Of a DNA stretch of 64,000 nucleotides, positions 30,243 through 40,490 are shown piece by piece. The translations under genes and the position numbers were made by a program. The stretch spans positions 62,001-126,000 of the forward strand of contig BPJV01000004.1 of the NCBI GenBank assembly GCA_026004795.1, read 5' to 3'. Numbering within the stretch: the first letter of the stretch is position 1; every line of letters starts with the position of its first letter. Source of the stretch: Pirellulaceae bacterium (GTDB lineage: Bacteria; Planctomycetota; Planctomycetia; Pirellulales; Pirellulaceae). A model generated the notes under the pieces. It searched no databases. It was not told the origin of the DNA and worked only from the letters and a program-made list of their open reading frames with translations.

Positions 30243-32021
30243 TCAATGGGTATCGACGTAACGGATGGGCCAGCCGAGCGCATGTTGCAGTTCGAACTGA
30301 GCAATGTTCTGCTCGATGACGGCTTGCAGGTAGGCTCGTTGCGCTGCCTCCAGCGCCTGCAGCGACTGCAAGACCTCCAAGGGCAACCCGTGGCCATCAC
30401 GAATGCGCTGCAGGTTCAACTCGTAGGAACTGTGGGCAGCTGCGACGGCTTGTTCGGTAGCTGCAATGCGCGGACCGGCGAGCATCACGCGGGCATGGGC
30501 TGCCGAAATCTGACGCGTGATCTCATCCATGCGGTCGACGACCTCGAATCGGGCTTGTTGCAAGCGCGCGTGCGCTTGACGCACAGCAGCTTGTTCCCCC
30601 AGTCCCAAGTTGCGTACTTGCCAGGCAACGGCCGCATCGAGATCGTATCGATAGTCCGTATTATCGACACTACTACCCAAACCTCCGCCGAAACCTCCGG
30701 TACTGAAGCCTAGCAGTACGCTGGGGATGAACGGCGCTGTCTTCTCGCGGCGATAGGCGACGACGGCGGCGGAGACGAGCGACTGAGCTTCTTTCAATTC
30801 CGGGCGATTGGCCAATCCGGTCGCCAGCAGGTCTTCGACGGGCGTGTCTGGTTCGAGCAATTCAAAGGGGACCACGCTGGGATCGGTGGGGACGATCCGC
30901 TCGGCTCCATCCCAGCTCAGCGCACGCACCAGATTGGCGCGAGCCACCTCGGCTTGTTGAACGGCGGCCAGCCGCCGACTTTCCACCAATTGCAACTCCG
31001 TACTTAATCGATCGGCATCGGCCTGCAGGCCCTGGCCGGTTTCCGCAAAGTCACGGGTCAGTTTTGCCAGGTCGCCGGTCAACTGCTTCATCGCATCCAT
31101 GATCTGGACGGCTTGTTCGGCTTCGAGCAAGCGGAGGTAGGCGACGGCTACGGCCAGCAATTGACTGTTCAACGTTCCATCGGCGGCGTGGCAACGGGCA
31201 CGCACTAACCGCCGTTGCAATTCGGGCGAGTACAAGGCATCGCCCAAATGGAATTGCAGGCCTATTCCTGGCTGGGGGGTAGTGCCTGCACCGACGGCTC
31301 CCACTCCTAAGCCATATTGCAAAGAGTTGCGATTCACATCGACAATCGCTCCGTTGCTGGCTTGGTAGTTACCATCATGCCGATGGTAGCTCAATCCCGC
31401 GCGCAGGTGCGGCAGCCACATGGCTTGTGCGGCATCGAATTGTGCGTAGGCTTCCTGCACGCGCCAGCGGGCAATACCGATCGCCGGGTGATCGCCACCA
31501 ACGTATTGCAATAACGTCGGCAGGTCCATGCCGACCAGGGCCGGTGTGGCGACGGCAAGTGTTGTCGCATCGTTTGGCGGTTCGGAGGTGAGTTCGGTAT
31601 TGAGGAGGGATGATGGCTCGTCCATTAGAGGCTGGGCAGGACGAGCCGTCGTGCTGGCCAGCCGTACAGGACTCTCCCCGTTCGAATCTGTCGCCGACCG
31701 CTCTTTGCCTGGAGCCGCCGATGGCTGGCGTGGTCCCAGCGGCGATAGGTCGGCAGCGGCGGGGGCCGCTGCCAAGGGGTAGGAGCGAGTTGCGGGAGAT
31801 GGCACAGCCGCAGAGACTTGCCGCGGACTTCGCCATCGCGACGGTGGTGAGTCCAGCCGCCACGACTGGCAGCCTGTCAACCAACAGAGCGGCGCCGCTG
31901 TACCAAGCAGAAGCAGGTGCCGTATTACGGTTTTCGCTGTTGTAGGGCGTCGCTTCGCGTGGTCATGCTCAGAACGTCGACCGCCACTTGCCCTACCGTA
32001 ATTGGTGATCATGGCTTCCAT
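30243..32021 (-). CDS. Outer-membrane efflux lipoprotein (TolC/OprM-like)
   Basis: This is the outer-membrane channel of a tripartite exporter. A lipobox is visible in LLLLGTAAPLCWLTGCQ, with the Cys to be lipidated. A Ser/Pro/Ala-rich linker of about 110 residues is followed by two repeated OEP domains, the first starting PTLLQYVGGDHPAIGIARWRV and the second around LLATGLANRPELKEAQSLV. Long helices such as LQALEAAQRAYLQAVIEQNI are typical of the trans-periplasmic barrel. ATG 32021 or 32012 is the likely start; the frame extends to 32231. The adaptor and pump genes are divergent and 0.4 kb away, so the three probably work together. Confidence 0.82.
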   Translation of the reverse strand: MEAMITNYGRASGGRRSEHDHAKRRPTTAKTVIRHLLLLGTAAPLCWLTGCQSWRLDSPPSRWRSPRQVSAAVPSPATRSYPLAAAPAAADLSPLGPRQPSAAPGKERSATDSNGESPVRLASTTARPAQPLMDEPSSLLNTELTSEPPNDATTLAVATPALVGMDLPTLLQYVGGDHPAIGIARWRVQEAYAQFDAAQAMWLPHLRAGLSYHRHDGNYQASNGAIVDVNRNSLQYGLGVGAVGAGTTPQPGIGLQFHLGDALYSPELQRRLVRARCHAADGTLNSQLLAVAVAYLRLLEAEQAVQIMDAMKQLTGDLAKLTRDFAETGQGLQADADRLSTELQLVESRRLAAVQQAEVARANLVRALSWDGAERIVPTDPSVVPFELLEPDTPVEDLLATGLANRPELKEAQSLVSAAVVAYRREKTAPFIPSVLLGFSTGGFGGGLGSSVDNTDYRYDLDAAVAWQVRNLGLGEQAAVRQAHARLQQARFEVVDRMDEITRQISAAHARVMLAGPRIAATEQAVAAAHSSYELNLQRIRDGHGLPLEVLQSLQALEAAQRAYLQAVIEQNIAQFELQHALGWPIRYVDTH

Positions 32022-32414
32022 TCGCTTCTGTTCGCTTCCTGACTCGGCGGACGCCACCGCCACTGATTGTGGAGCCTGTTGCGGTAGAATCGTCGTAACG
32101 AATGCAAGGCCTACAACGGTAGTGCCGGCATTTCCTCGTCGGGGAACGGTCGCCTGCGAGTTAAACGGTCTGCGTAAGAGGTAACGAATAGAAAGACAAG
32201 AAAAGTTCTGGGGCTTGGAGATGAGGGCCAAGTATAATGATCGGCTTGGGGCCCAATTGCGTTGTGGACCACCGTCAGGTTAGCCATCATGTCAGGTACT
32301 CGCGTCGTGATGAGTGAATGAGGGCGTCACCATGGCCGGCCAAGGTGGTCCTCGTTAGGGCGAGCGTAGAGTGGGGATGGTTTGTTGGTTCGACGAGGGA
32401 AAACTACGGCAATT
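32022..32414. promoter_or_regulatory. Divergent regulatory region of the efflux system
   Basis: About 390 bases separate the outer-membrane component from the adaptor gene, and promoters for both directions should lie here. A TATAAT stands at 32233-32238 on the plus strand but lacks a well-spaced -35 box, so it is only a candidate for the adaptor promoter. No regulator gene is adjacent. Confidence 0.35.
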
Positions 32415-33731
32415 ATGGCAAGATCCGAATCGCGATTTCGGAAGATGGCGTGGGGGATGCTGATCCTGCTGTGGCTGAGCGGAGGTTGTGCCAAGAATCC
32501 GCCGACGGCCGTTCGGGACATGAAGCATCGGGTAACCCCGGTGCGCACCGTCGAAGTGCAGGCGGTGGCGATGCCGCGTCGAACGATTCAGCCGGCGACC
32601 GTGCGTGCCCTTTACCACACGCAACTACGACCGCGGATTGCCGGTTACGTGGGGGAGATTGACGCGGACATCGGGCAGGTGGTCGAGGCTGGGGCCGTGC
32701 TGGCAGTAATCGAGGTGCCGGAAATGGATGAGCAGCGACGGATTCTGTTGGCCGAGTTGGCCAGTGCCCAAGCGCGTCGACGGCGGTACGAAGCGGAGGT
32801 GGAACTAGCGGGTGCTGAGCTTCGATCTGCCACCGCGCGATTGGCCCAAGCCGAATCGGAGGCAGAGAAGGCCAATGCAGCGTTGGCGGCTGCCGAAGCG
32901 GAGTTTCAGCGGACACGGGATCTGGTGCAACGCCGGTCGCTCGAACCGCGGTTGCTGGACGAAGTACGTTTGCGGCGCGATGCTGCTCTGGCCGAACAGG
33001 AAGCGGCCAAATCGACGGTGGCATCGGCTCAGGCGGCGGTGGGGGTGGCCGAGGCGCGCGTCGCAGTCGCCCAATCGGAGCTGGATGCTGCCCAAGCGGC
33101 GATCGAAGTGGCTCAGCGCACGTTGGCCGAACTGGAGACCCGTATGGCTTATCGCGAGATCAAGGCGCCGTTCCGCGGCGTGATCACCGAGCGTCAGGTC
33201 GAACTGGGACAATTGGTGGCCGCGGAGGGATCGCCCCTGTTTACCATTGCCGCCATCGACCGCGTGCGCGTGCAAGTGCCGATTCCCGAAGCGGACGTGG
33301 GATGGGTGGGGGTCGGCCAATCGATGGAGCTGCGGTTTCCCGCTTTTCCTGCCGAACAGGTGTGGAACGTTGCGGTCACACGGACATCGACCGCTCTGGA
33401 TGAACAGACACGCACCATGATTGTCGAAGCGGAGTTCGAAAACACGGATCGAAAGCTGCTTCCGGGCATGTTCGGCGTGGCCACGATCACCAGTGCCCAA
33501 GCGGCCGAAGTAGCCGCCCTTCCCGCTCGGGCCTTGCGGTTTACCGAGGCCGGAGAAGCGTACGTCTATGCCGTGGCAGACGGGGACACTGTACGGCGGA
33601 TGCCGGTCACGACGGGGCAGGATACTGGCCACTTGATCGAGATTTTGGCGGGCATCGAAGTGGGCACGTTGGTCGTCGATGCTCACCTGGAGCGTTTCGA
33701 GGAGGGCCAGCCGATTCGGTTGGTCGACTAG
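32415..33731 (+). CDS. RND efflux membrane-fusion (adaptor) lipoprotein
   Basis: The adaptor joins the inner-membrane pump to the outer-membrane channel. It has a lipobox (LILLWLSGGCAK). A biotinyl-lipoyl half-domain reads LRPRIAGYVGEIDADIGQVVEAGAVLAVIEV. A long Ala/Glu-rich coiled-coil hairpin (about residues 100-240) follows. The second lipoyl half reads YREIKAPFRGVITERQVELGQ. Beta-barrel segments follow, including DEQTRTMIVEAEFEN and LLPGMFGVATI. ATG 32415 is preferred over the frame opening at 32382. The pump gene starts 150 bases downstream on the same strand. Substrate is unknown. Confidence 0.88.
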   Translation: MARSESRFRKMAWGMLILLWLSGGCAKNPPTAVRDMKHRVTPVRTVEVQAVAMPRRTIQPATVRALYHTQLRPRIAGYVGEIDADIGQVVEAGAVLAVIEVPEMDEQRRILLAELASAQARRRRYEAEVELAGAELRSATARLAQAESEAEKANAALAAAEAEFQRTRDLVQRRSLEPRLLDEVRLRRDAALAEQEAAKSTVASAQAAVGVAEARVAVAQSELDAAQAAIEVAQRTLAELETRMAYREIKAPFRGVITERQVELGQLVAAEGSPLFTIAAIDRVRVQVPIPEADVGWVGVGQSMELRFPAFPAEQVWNVAVTRTSTALDEQTRTMIVEAEFENTDRKLLPGMFGVATITSAQAAEVAALPARALRFTEAGEAYVYAVADGDTVRRMPVTTGQDTGHLIEILAGIEVGTLVVDAHLERFEEGQPIRLVD

Positions 33732-33881
33732 CGACCGAATGCTACGGACGCCGCAGACGGCTCTCGTCAGCGCCGCCCCACGACTACTTCCGGTGGGCAA
33801 GCCACCTTGGCTACCGCCGCAGGGCGTCGAGCCGCGGTGGGGAAGACTTGGGAACATGACGGGACAAGACGAAGATCTACC

Positions 33882-36800
33882 ATGCTGATCAACCTGGCAC
33901 TGAAAAATCGTTTCGCTGTTTTGGCTGTGGTGGTGGGATTGGCGCTGCTGGGGGTGGCGGTGATTCCCGGCATCACGATTGACATCCTGCCGGATTTCAA
34001 GCAGCCGGTGGTGGTCAGCTTCTTCTCCTATCCCGGATTGCCGACGATGGACATGGAGAAGTCCGTCACCTCGCGGGTCGAGCGCGCGCTGACGCTGGCG
34101 GGAAAGATCGAACACCAGGAATCCCGCACCCTGCCTGGGGCCTCGGTCATCAAGGTGTTCTTCCAGCCTGGTGCGGATCCCAGTTCGGCGATGAACGATA
34201 TCGTGAACTTGGAAGCCAGCGACATGTTCCATTTGCCGCCGGGAATCGAATGGCCGTTCACGTTGCGCAGCGAGCCGGCGAATCTTCCTGTCGTACTGGC
34301 AGCAATCTCTGGTGAAGGGCTTAGCGAATCGGAGCTGTACACGATCGGATACTACGCCGTGCGCAACAAGATGGGGGGACTGAAGGGAGTACAGATTCCG
34401 CATCCGTTCGGTGGCAAGTTTCGACAGATGATGGTGTACGTGGATCCGGCCAAGTTGCAGGCACATCATCTGGGACCGACCGATGTGGTGCAGGCGTTAC
34501 TGCGCAGTAATTTGGTGCTCGCTTCCGGAACGGCACGCCTTGGCAGTCAAGACTATCAGATTCATCCGAACAATACGTTGCCCACCACCGAAGATATCGA
34601 AGCTGTACCCATCACCGTCCGCGACGGAAGGACGATTTTCATTCGCGACGTGGGATATGCTAAAGACGATGCGGCCATTCAGTACAACATCGTGCGGGTC
34701 AATGGCAAACGCAGCGTCTATTGCCCATTGTTGCGCGAGCCCGGCGAGAATACGATTGCGGTGGTGGATCGCATTTACGAAGGTATTGCTCGCGAGATTC
34801 CCCGGATGAAGGAGCGAGGGGAGATCCCAGAGGCCGCCGAAGTCGCTTTGGTGAGCGATCAATCGCACTACATTCGCCAGGCGATGAGCAATCTCTATTG
34901 GCAGGTCGTGCTGGGCGCCATACTGGTCACCGTCGTCGTGTGGTTGTTTTTGCGTCGCCTTTTGCCGACGCTGGCCATCATGGCGGTGATCCTCTTGTCG
35001 ATCCTCATTGGCGCTTTGGGGTTCGCGTTCACCGGCCAGACGATCAACGTGATGACATTGGGTGGAATCGCCCTGGCCATCGGAACGGTGGTCGATGCGG
35101 CCATCGTAGTAGTGGAAAACGTGATCCGGCATGGGCGCGGGGGCAAACCACCGTTGGTGGCGGCGCGGGAGGGAAGTCATGAGGTGGCGGGAGCCGTGTT
35201 GGCGGGAACGGTTACCACGTTGGCAGTCTTTCTTCCAGCCGTTTTCTTGTCGGGGATGATCAAGTACCTGTTCGTCCCGTTGTCGCTGGCCGCCGTGCTC
35301 ACCATCGGAGCGTCCTATTTTCTTGCTCTGACGGTTATTCCCGCTTTCTGCGCAACCTTCATTCGCGTTCATCAGCCGGAGAGGGACGAACAAGCAATGC
35401 AGCCGGGGAAGGCGAATGAGGAGCGCTCACGGGGCTGGTACCAGCGGACGCTCGATCGTTTCCTGGCGCATCCGTCCCTCACCTGTGCCCTGACCTGTGC
35501 CTTGTGTGGGGCGATGTTCTTGCTGTGGCCACAGGTCGGCACCGAACTTTTTCCTGAGGTAGATGCCGGGAGTTTCGAATTGCGTGTCAAGACGACGCCT
35601 GGCACGCGTCTCGAGGAGACCGAACGGTTGGTCGCTCGCATCGAGCAGACAATCCAGACGGTGATTCCGCCCGAGCAGATCGAAACCATCATCTCGAATA
35701 TCGGCTTGCCGGTGGGCAAAGGGGCCGGGTTCTCCACCGTACTCAGCTCGAATTCCGGTCCTGATAGTGCCTACATCATTGTGAATCTGAAGCAACAAGG
35801 ACGCCGTATGGGAACGGCCGACTATATCGAGCGCCTGCGGTCAAAGCTGGCGGAGGAATATCCTCTGGAGCAATTCCTGTTCGTCTCCGGTGGTATCGTC
35901 AACTTAGCACTCAACCAGGGAGTACCCGTGCCGATAAGCGTTCAAGTATCGGCCGGATCGCTCGATCAGTGCCGGACGGCGGCCGAACAGGTCGTTCGCG
36001 CCGTCAGGGACATCCCAGGCGCTCGCGACGTACAGATCGCTCAGTCGCTGGATTATCCGCAGTTCGATATCCAAGTTGATCGAGTGAGGGCCAAGCAGTT
36101 GGGGGTCGATCAGGAGAAGGTCGCCCAGACGGTGGTCACGGCGCTGGGATCAAGCATCGGTTATGCCCCAACCATCTGGATCGACCCGAAGACGGGAACG
36201 GATTTCTTCATGGGAGTTCAGTATGAAAGCAACGAACTTCACTCGTTAGACGAGCTGCGGAATCTGCCCATTTCGATCCGCAGCGACAACGGCCCGATCA
36301 CGATCCCGCTGGGGCACATTGCGCAGGTTCGACGCGTGACGATTCCTGGTGAAATCGCGCATTACAACATTGCCCGCGTCAATGATGTGCATATCAACGT
36401 GGCGGGACGAGACCTCGGCTCGGTGGCTCGAGACGTCGAAGCGGCGATCTCTGGCATCGATTTTGCGCCGGGAGTGACCGTCAGTTTGCGCGGTCCGATC
36501 CAGACGATGCGCGAGGGAATGCACATGCTGGGAATCGGCCTGGTGGTGGCAGCTGTCCTGGTGTACCTGGCCCTGATGGCCCAATTCCGCTCGTTTCTCG
36601 ATCCGCTGATCATCATGTTGGCTGTTCCCCTTGGTTTGGGGGGCGTCGTTCTGGTGCTGTTTCTGACCGAAACGCGATTCAACATCCAATCGGTGATGGG
36701 AACGCTGATGATGATTGGAGTGGTGGTCAACAATTCCATTCTCCTGGTGGAGTTCGCCAACCGTCGTCGTCGCGAAGGCATGCCCGCCAGCCAGGCGGCT

Positions 36801-37013
36801 CGGCAAGCGGCATTGATACGCGTGCGGCCGATTCTGATGACGTCCTTGACCTTGGTCGCATCGATGCTGCCAATGTCGATTCAGTTCCTGCCCGGGAACG
36901 AAGCGATGATTCCGCTAGCCCGCGCCCTGTTGGGAGGGATGGTGGTCTCTACGCTACTAACCTTGGTGCTGGTTCCCTGCGTGTATACGCTGATCCATCG
37001 GTCGAAGGCCTAA
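33882..37013 (+). CDS. RND-family efflux pump
   Basis: This pump of about 1,043 residues has the AcrB/MdtBC/CusA layout: helix 1 near the start (FAVLAVVVGLALLGVAVIPGI), a large periplasmic loop, helices 2-6, a second loop and helices 8-12. Helix 4 reads GGIALAIGTVVDAAIVVVENV, so only one Asp stands where drug pumps have an Asp-Asp pair. FLDPLIIMLAVPLGLGG and TLMMIGVVVNNSILLVEFANRRR are typical of helices 9-10. ATG 33882 opens the conserved MLINLALKNRF. Drugs, metals or lipids are all possible substrates. Co-transcribed with the adaptor. Confidence 0.9.
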   Translation: MLINLALKNRFAVLAVVVGLALLGVAVIPGITIDILPDFKQPVVVSFFSYPGLPTMDMEKSVTSRVERALTLAGKIEHQESRTLPGASVIKVFFQPGADPSSAMNDIVNLEASDMFHLPPGIEWPFTLRSEPANLPVVLAAISGEGLSESELYTIGYYAVRNKMGGLKGVQIPHPFGGKFRQMMVYVDPAKLQAHHLGPTDVVQALLRSNLVLASGTARLGSQDYQIHPNNTLPTTEDIEAVPITVRDGRTIFIRDVGYAKDDAAIQYNIVRVNGKRSVYCPLLREPGENTIAVVDRIYEGIAREIPRMKERGEIPEAAEVALVSDQSHYIRQAMSNLYWQVVLGAILVTVVVWLFLRRLLPTLAIMAVILLSILIGALGFAFTGQTINVMTLGGIALAIGTVVDAAIVVVENVIRHGRGGKPPLVAAREGSHEVAGAVLAGTVTTLAVFLPAVFLSGMIKYLFVPLSLAAVLTIGASYFLALTVIPAFCATFIRVHQPERDEQAMQPGKANEERSRGWYQRTLDRFLAHPSLTCALTCALCGAMFLLWPQVGTELFPEVDAGSFELRVKTTPGTRLEETERLVARIEQTIQTVIPPEQIETIISNIGLPVGKGAGFSTVLSSNSGPDSAYIIVNLKQQGRRMGTADYIERLRSKLAEEYPLEQFLFVSGGIVNLALNQGVPVPISVQVSAGSLDQCRTAAEQVVRAVRDIPGARDVQIAQSLDYPQFDIQVDRVRAKQLGVDQEKVAQTVVTALGSSIGYAPTIWIDPKTGTDFFMGVQYESNELHSLDELRNLPISIRSDNGPITIPLGHIAQVRRVTIPGEIAHYNIARVNDVHINVAGRDLGSVARDVEAAISGIDFAPGVTVSLRGPIQTMREGMHMLGIGLVVAAVLVYLALMAQFRSFLDPLIIMLAVPLGLGGVVLVLFLTETRFNIQSVMGTLMMIGVVVNNSILLVEFANRRRREGMPASQAARQAALIRVRPILMTSLTLVASMLPMSIQFLPGNEAMIPLARALLGGMVVSTLLTLVLVPCVYTLIHRSKA

Positions 37014-37170
37014 CCGCACGGTATGGCAGCTGGGGCGCATCGAGGCTGGAAGGCACTCGACTGGGGCTCCCGTTGCAGCACGGAGGTGGTCGAGCGAGAA
37101 TGGCGTTCGAGCACGGTCCATCGCCACGTGCTCCCACAAGTTATCGACTCGGCTGGAGATGCACCAAGCG

Positions 37171-38028
37171 ATGTTGCCACGTGAAGAATACATCGAGCAA
37201 GCCTATTTTTTCAAAACGCTCCTCAGCCGTCTCGATCAAAACATTCCCCTGCAGGAGTTGTTGGCGCAGACGAAGCATGAACTGCTCGCCTCGACCAAGC
37301 TGCCCATGGCCATTGATTTGATGTTGGCCGAATTGAAGCATCGGGGAGTTATGGGAACGGCGATGCACATGCTTTCCCATTACTTTGTCCCCTACCAGAC
37401 GTTTCTCGTGCGCGAAGCGGAGGAGGATCGGGGACGGTTCGACTTTCGTGTGGCCCTTCGCATCTTGGCCGCCGAAGCCGAGTATCGGGCTAGCGATCAG
37501 TTCGATCCCCAAGGCTTGTTCTTCTTCCAGTTCGAGGCCATCTCGCGCAATCGACTGCGTTACGATCGGGGGTTGCTCGCGATGTCCGAGGACCCTGCTT
37601 TCGATCCGCCGTGGAGGGAATGGCTACTGCTGTTGCGCCGTCAGTTGGGGTTGTTCGACTTGGCGGAGATGATCTACGCCCGCAGTGAGCACTTTCTGAC
37701 CAAACAGCGACCGTATGGCGAAATCGAGAATCCGCTTCCCGTGTTGTTTGGCGAGGCGGAAGGGCGAATCGCGCACGCCAATCGCCGCAAAGATCCTCTG
37801 TTTCTGTTCGCCGCCATGCAGCGGCATCTGGGGTATCCTCCCGTGCCCCGTCCGGACCCGATCGATCCCATCCCGTCGTTGGTTCCTCAGTTGGCGCGGC
37901 GCATCGAACGATTGGAGATGCGGATCAAGCTGATGGAAGAAGAGCAACGGGGGGGGCTGGACATCACCAAGTTCTATCAGTCGGGAAAGATTCCCGAGGC
38001 AGGCGATGATTTACTGAAACTCGATTAA
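37171..38028 (+). CDS. Conserved hypothetical protein, cytoplasmic
   Basis: This ~285-residue protein has no signal peptide or membrane helix. It is charged and mostly helical, with a C-terminal coiled-coil-like segment ([22 protein letters not shown]) and an ending like a docking tail ([19 protein letters not shown]). No enzyme motif was recognised. ATG 37171 is chosen over ATG 37159 because the latter directly abuts the GGAG. It lies between the RND pump and map genes. Confidence 0.6.
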   Translation: MLPREEYIEQAYFFKTLLSRLDQNIPLQELLAQTKHELLASTKLPMAIDLMLAELKHRGVMGTAMHMLSHYFVPYQTFLVREAEEDRGRFDFRVALRILAAEAEYRASDQFDPQGLFFFQFEAISRNRLRYDRGLLAMSEDPAFDPPWREWLLLLRRQLGLFDLAEMIYARSEHFLTKQRPYGEIENPLPVLFGEAEGRIAHANRRKDPLFLFAAMQRHLGYPPVPRPDPIDPIPSLVPQLARRIERLEMRIKLMEEEQRGGLDITKFYQSGKIPEAGDDLLKLD

Positions 38029-38239
38029 ACTGAAAAGACTTCCGCGCCCAGGTGCGGTAGACTCAGCGGGGCCAGGAAGCGACGACCAAACGCTCGTTGA
38101 AGCCCGGTTGCTCCCGATGCCGGGGGATATTCAAGCTTTACCGTCAGTGGCGGGACGGCTACCATCGTTGGTGGAATTGCTCGAATCGAGGCCCGACAAG
38201 CGTCGAGCGAAGAGACACTTTGCGGTAGCGACCAAAATC

Positions 38240-39058
38240 ATGCTAAAAGAAGACAACAACGTACGAAAGCTCATTCTCAACAGTGAAGAACGGGAGGGAA
38301 TGCGCGCGGCCGGGCGGTTCAATGCCCAGTTGATGGATGAGGTGCGCCGGCATGTCCGCGCCGGGATTACCACTGCGGAGATCGACCGCATCGTGCACGA
38401 GTTTACCATGGATCATGGGCACACGCCTGCCACGTTGGGATATCTGGGATATCCGAAGAGTTGTTGCACGAGCATCAACGATGTGATTTGCCATGGAATT
38501 CCGGATGAAACCGTGTTGCGTGAAGGGGATATTGTTAACGTCGACATCACCTCGATCGTCGATGGATGGTATGGCGACCAATCGGAAACTTTTGTGATTC
38601 CGCCAGCCTCGGAGGAAGCAATTGGAGTCACCCAGGCTGCCTTCGATTGTCTCTACCTGGCTATCGCGGCGATCTCTCCGGGGTGTGCCGTGAGTGTGAT
38701 TGGAGAGACGATCGTGGCGGAGGCCACCAAGCGGGGCTATTCGGTGGTTCGGGAGTATGTGGGGCACGGTCTGGGGCGCGTGTTTCACCAGCCGCCCAAC
38801 ATTCCCCATTTTCCCGATCGGCGTTCGCGTCAACAGCGGTTGATGCCGGGCATGTGTTTCACCATTGAACCGATGATCAACGCGGGGACACGATTTACGA
38901 AGCTGGATAAGAACGATGGGTGGACGGTGCGCACCCGCGATGGAAAGCTATCGGCGCAGTTCGAACACACGATCCTGATGACCGAGGAGGGACCGGAGAT
39001 TCTGACTCTTACCGAGCATGGGCCTCGACCGGGACATCAGTTTGGCAACCCGTCGTAG
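38240..39058 (+). CDS. map: Type I methionine aminopeptidase
   Basis: Map removes the initiator methionine from nascent proteins. The five metal ligands are visible in order: the Asp in [20 protein letters not shown], a second Asp in the same segment, His in [14 protein letters not shown], Glu in CFTIEPMIN and Glu in [11 protein letters not shown]. The length of ~272 residues from ATG 38240 is typical. The frame is open back to TTG 38108, and an extension from ATG 38117 cannot be excluded, but it looks non-coding. The 3' end overlaps the convergent HAMP-like gene by 50 bases. Confidence 0.9.
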   Translation: MLKEDNNVRKLILNSEEREGMRAAGRFNAQLMDEVRRHVRAGITTAEIDRIVHEFTMDHGHTPATLGYLGYPKSCCTSINDVICHGIPDETVLREGDIVNVDITSIVDGWYGDQSETFVIPPASEEAIGVTQAAFDCLYLAIAAISPGCAVSVIGETIVAEATKRGYSVVREYVGHGLGRVFHQPPNIPHFPDRRSRQQRLMPGMCFTIEPMINAGTRFTKLDKNDGWTVRTRDGKLSAQFEHTILMTEEGPEILTLTEHGPRPGHQFGNPS

Positions 39059-39650
39059 GTGGGACCGAAGGGCCGGTTTCCTTCCCCGCTCGACCTTTTT
39101 CGTCCTCGGCTGGCCGGTTGGCAATGGGCGTGGTGGCCGTGTTCCGACAAGCGCTTTGATAGGTCGATGGTAGGCGGGAATCGTCCGCGCTGGCGTCGGT
39201 AGCGACGGATCTGTGGCGTTGTTCCAGGGCTTCGATACGCGCTAACAGACGATTGAAGTCGTTCGCCAATTCGTGCCAATAGTCACCGTCGCGAAAACGG
39301 ATGGAAGCCACCGACTCCCCGTCGGCAGCAGCGCGTAACGAGCGTCGGAACCGCAGGATGGGACCAGCGAATCGTTGGCTGACTTTCAGGGTGTCGTAGA
39401 GGAACGACGGGACCATGGCGACCAAAATAATCCAGAACAGGCCGTAGTTTTCCCAAGTCGCCAGTAGCGAGGTGCGCCAGTCGCTTCCCGGTTGGGCGGT
39501 TACTACTTCGAATGCCCAAACGCACACCCCGGTGACGAACATGTACGCGCACCAGTGCAACACCAAGTGCTTGGCCAATGCTCCCTGGACCTGCCGATCG
39601 ACAAAGACGCGTTTACGCTTGGCTTTGAGGTTTTTGGGCGAGTTGGACAT
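39009..39650 (-). CDS. Membrane protein with HAMP-like segment
   Basis: This 213-residue protein has a basic N-terminus, two transmembrane helices ([20 protein letters not shown] and [19 protein letters not shown]), and then a HAMP-like linker ([20 protein letters not shown] ... [14 protein letters not shown]). Its tail is hydrophilic and low in complexity. No output domain follows, so this would be a sensor fragment or a structural membrane protein. Similar two-helix HAMP-like proteins are known from planctomycetes. ATG 39650 has GGAG nine bases upstream. Confidence 0.65.
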   Translation of the reverse strand: MSNSPKNLKAKRKRVFVDRQVQGALAKHLVLHWCAYMFVTGVCVWAFEVVTAQPGSDWRTSLLATWENYGLFWIILVAMVPSFLYDTLKVSQRFAGPILRFRRSLRAAADGESVASIRFRDGDYWHELANDFNRLLARIEALEQRHRSVATDASADDSRLPSTYQSACRNTATTPIANRPAEDEKGRAGKETGPSVPPTTGCQTDVPVEAHAR

Positions 39651-40490
39651 CCACCTTTTCTCCTGGGAAATCGCAACGAGCAGAGTTAGCAGGGCTGGCG
39701 GCCGTTTCCTGGCAAGAATAGGCCGTCGCGCCGTCGCAGCACTTCGATTGAAACCTTAGCTCACGGCGTGGGCAGTGTCCCTGCTTGCGCGGTGGTCGAG
39801 TGAAATACCGCAGCGGGGCAGAGATAGACTATGCTGTTTATAGGGGTTAATCGCGCTGAGGCGGTCGGTGCCGCTGTCGTGGAGGAGTGCGTCTAGTTGC
39901 GACCGGTTGCTTGAGCAGGTAGATTAACCGGCTGATCTTCAACGTCGCCTGCAGCGATCGCGGCGGTCTGTGCGATCGAAGGGATGCGGACATCTTGTCA
40001 CTGATCGTCTTCCCCCAATCCTTCGCTTGCCGAGGTGAGCTGCACGACGTTCTTATTGGTTCGTTCTCAAGCTTTATCCAAGCGCGACTACCGCGGAGAA
40101 TGTGACTGCTCGTGAGGCTCCTGGACGCGTGGTCACGAGGTTGGCTCTTCGAAATCGCGGCGGCTTCTGAGGAGAAGTGCGACCGTCGAGCTTGCCAAAT
40201 GCATTCTTCGTCGCCGGACGAGAGAAACTAGTTGTTGATGGTTGCCATGTGGAATTGGTTTTGTTTCCTGGCCGGTTGGCTATACGCCCTTCCTGCGTTG
40301 GGCCATGGTCAGCGTCGCCACTGCCGTGCCGACGAGGTATCGACGGGGATTGCTGGGACGGTGTCGATCCGGTTCTCACCCAGTCCTGCATGGGGAGGCC
40401 GGAGGCTCGACGCGTGGACCACGACCGCCTCGCTGGACACTCGTTTTCTCCGCGAAAGCCGCGCTGTGACAGAAAAGAAAGGTTGTTTCT
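39651..40490. other. Long intergenic region upstream of rny
   Basis: About 840 bases lie between the divergent HAMP-like gene and rny. Open frames at 40177-40494 and 40232-40666 on the plus strand overlap the rny start and have no recognisable family, so I do not call them. No tRNA-like or known non-coding RNA signature was recognised by eye. AAAGG at about 40478-40482 serves rny. Confidence 0.4.

Noticed and set aside
32805-34469. 554-codon minus-strand open frame
   Set aside because: It lies antisense across the adaptor and pump genes and reads as His/Arg/Gln-rich noise, a common effect of GC-rich coding DNA.
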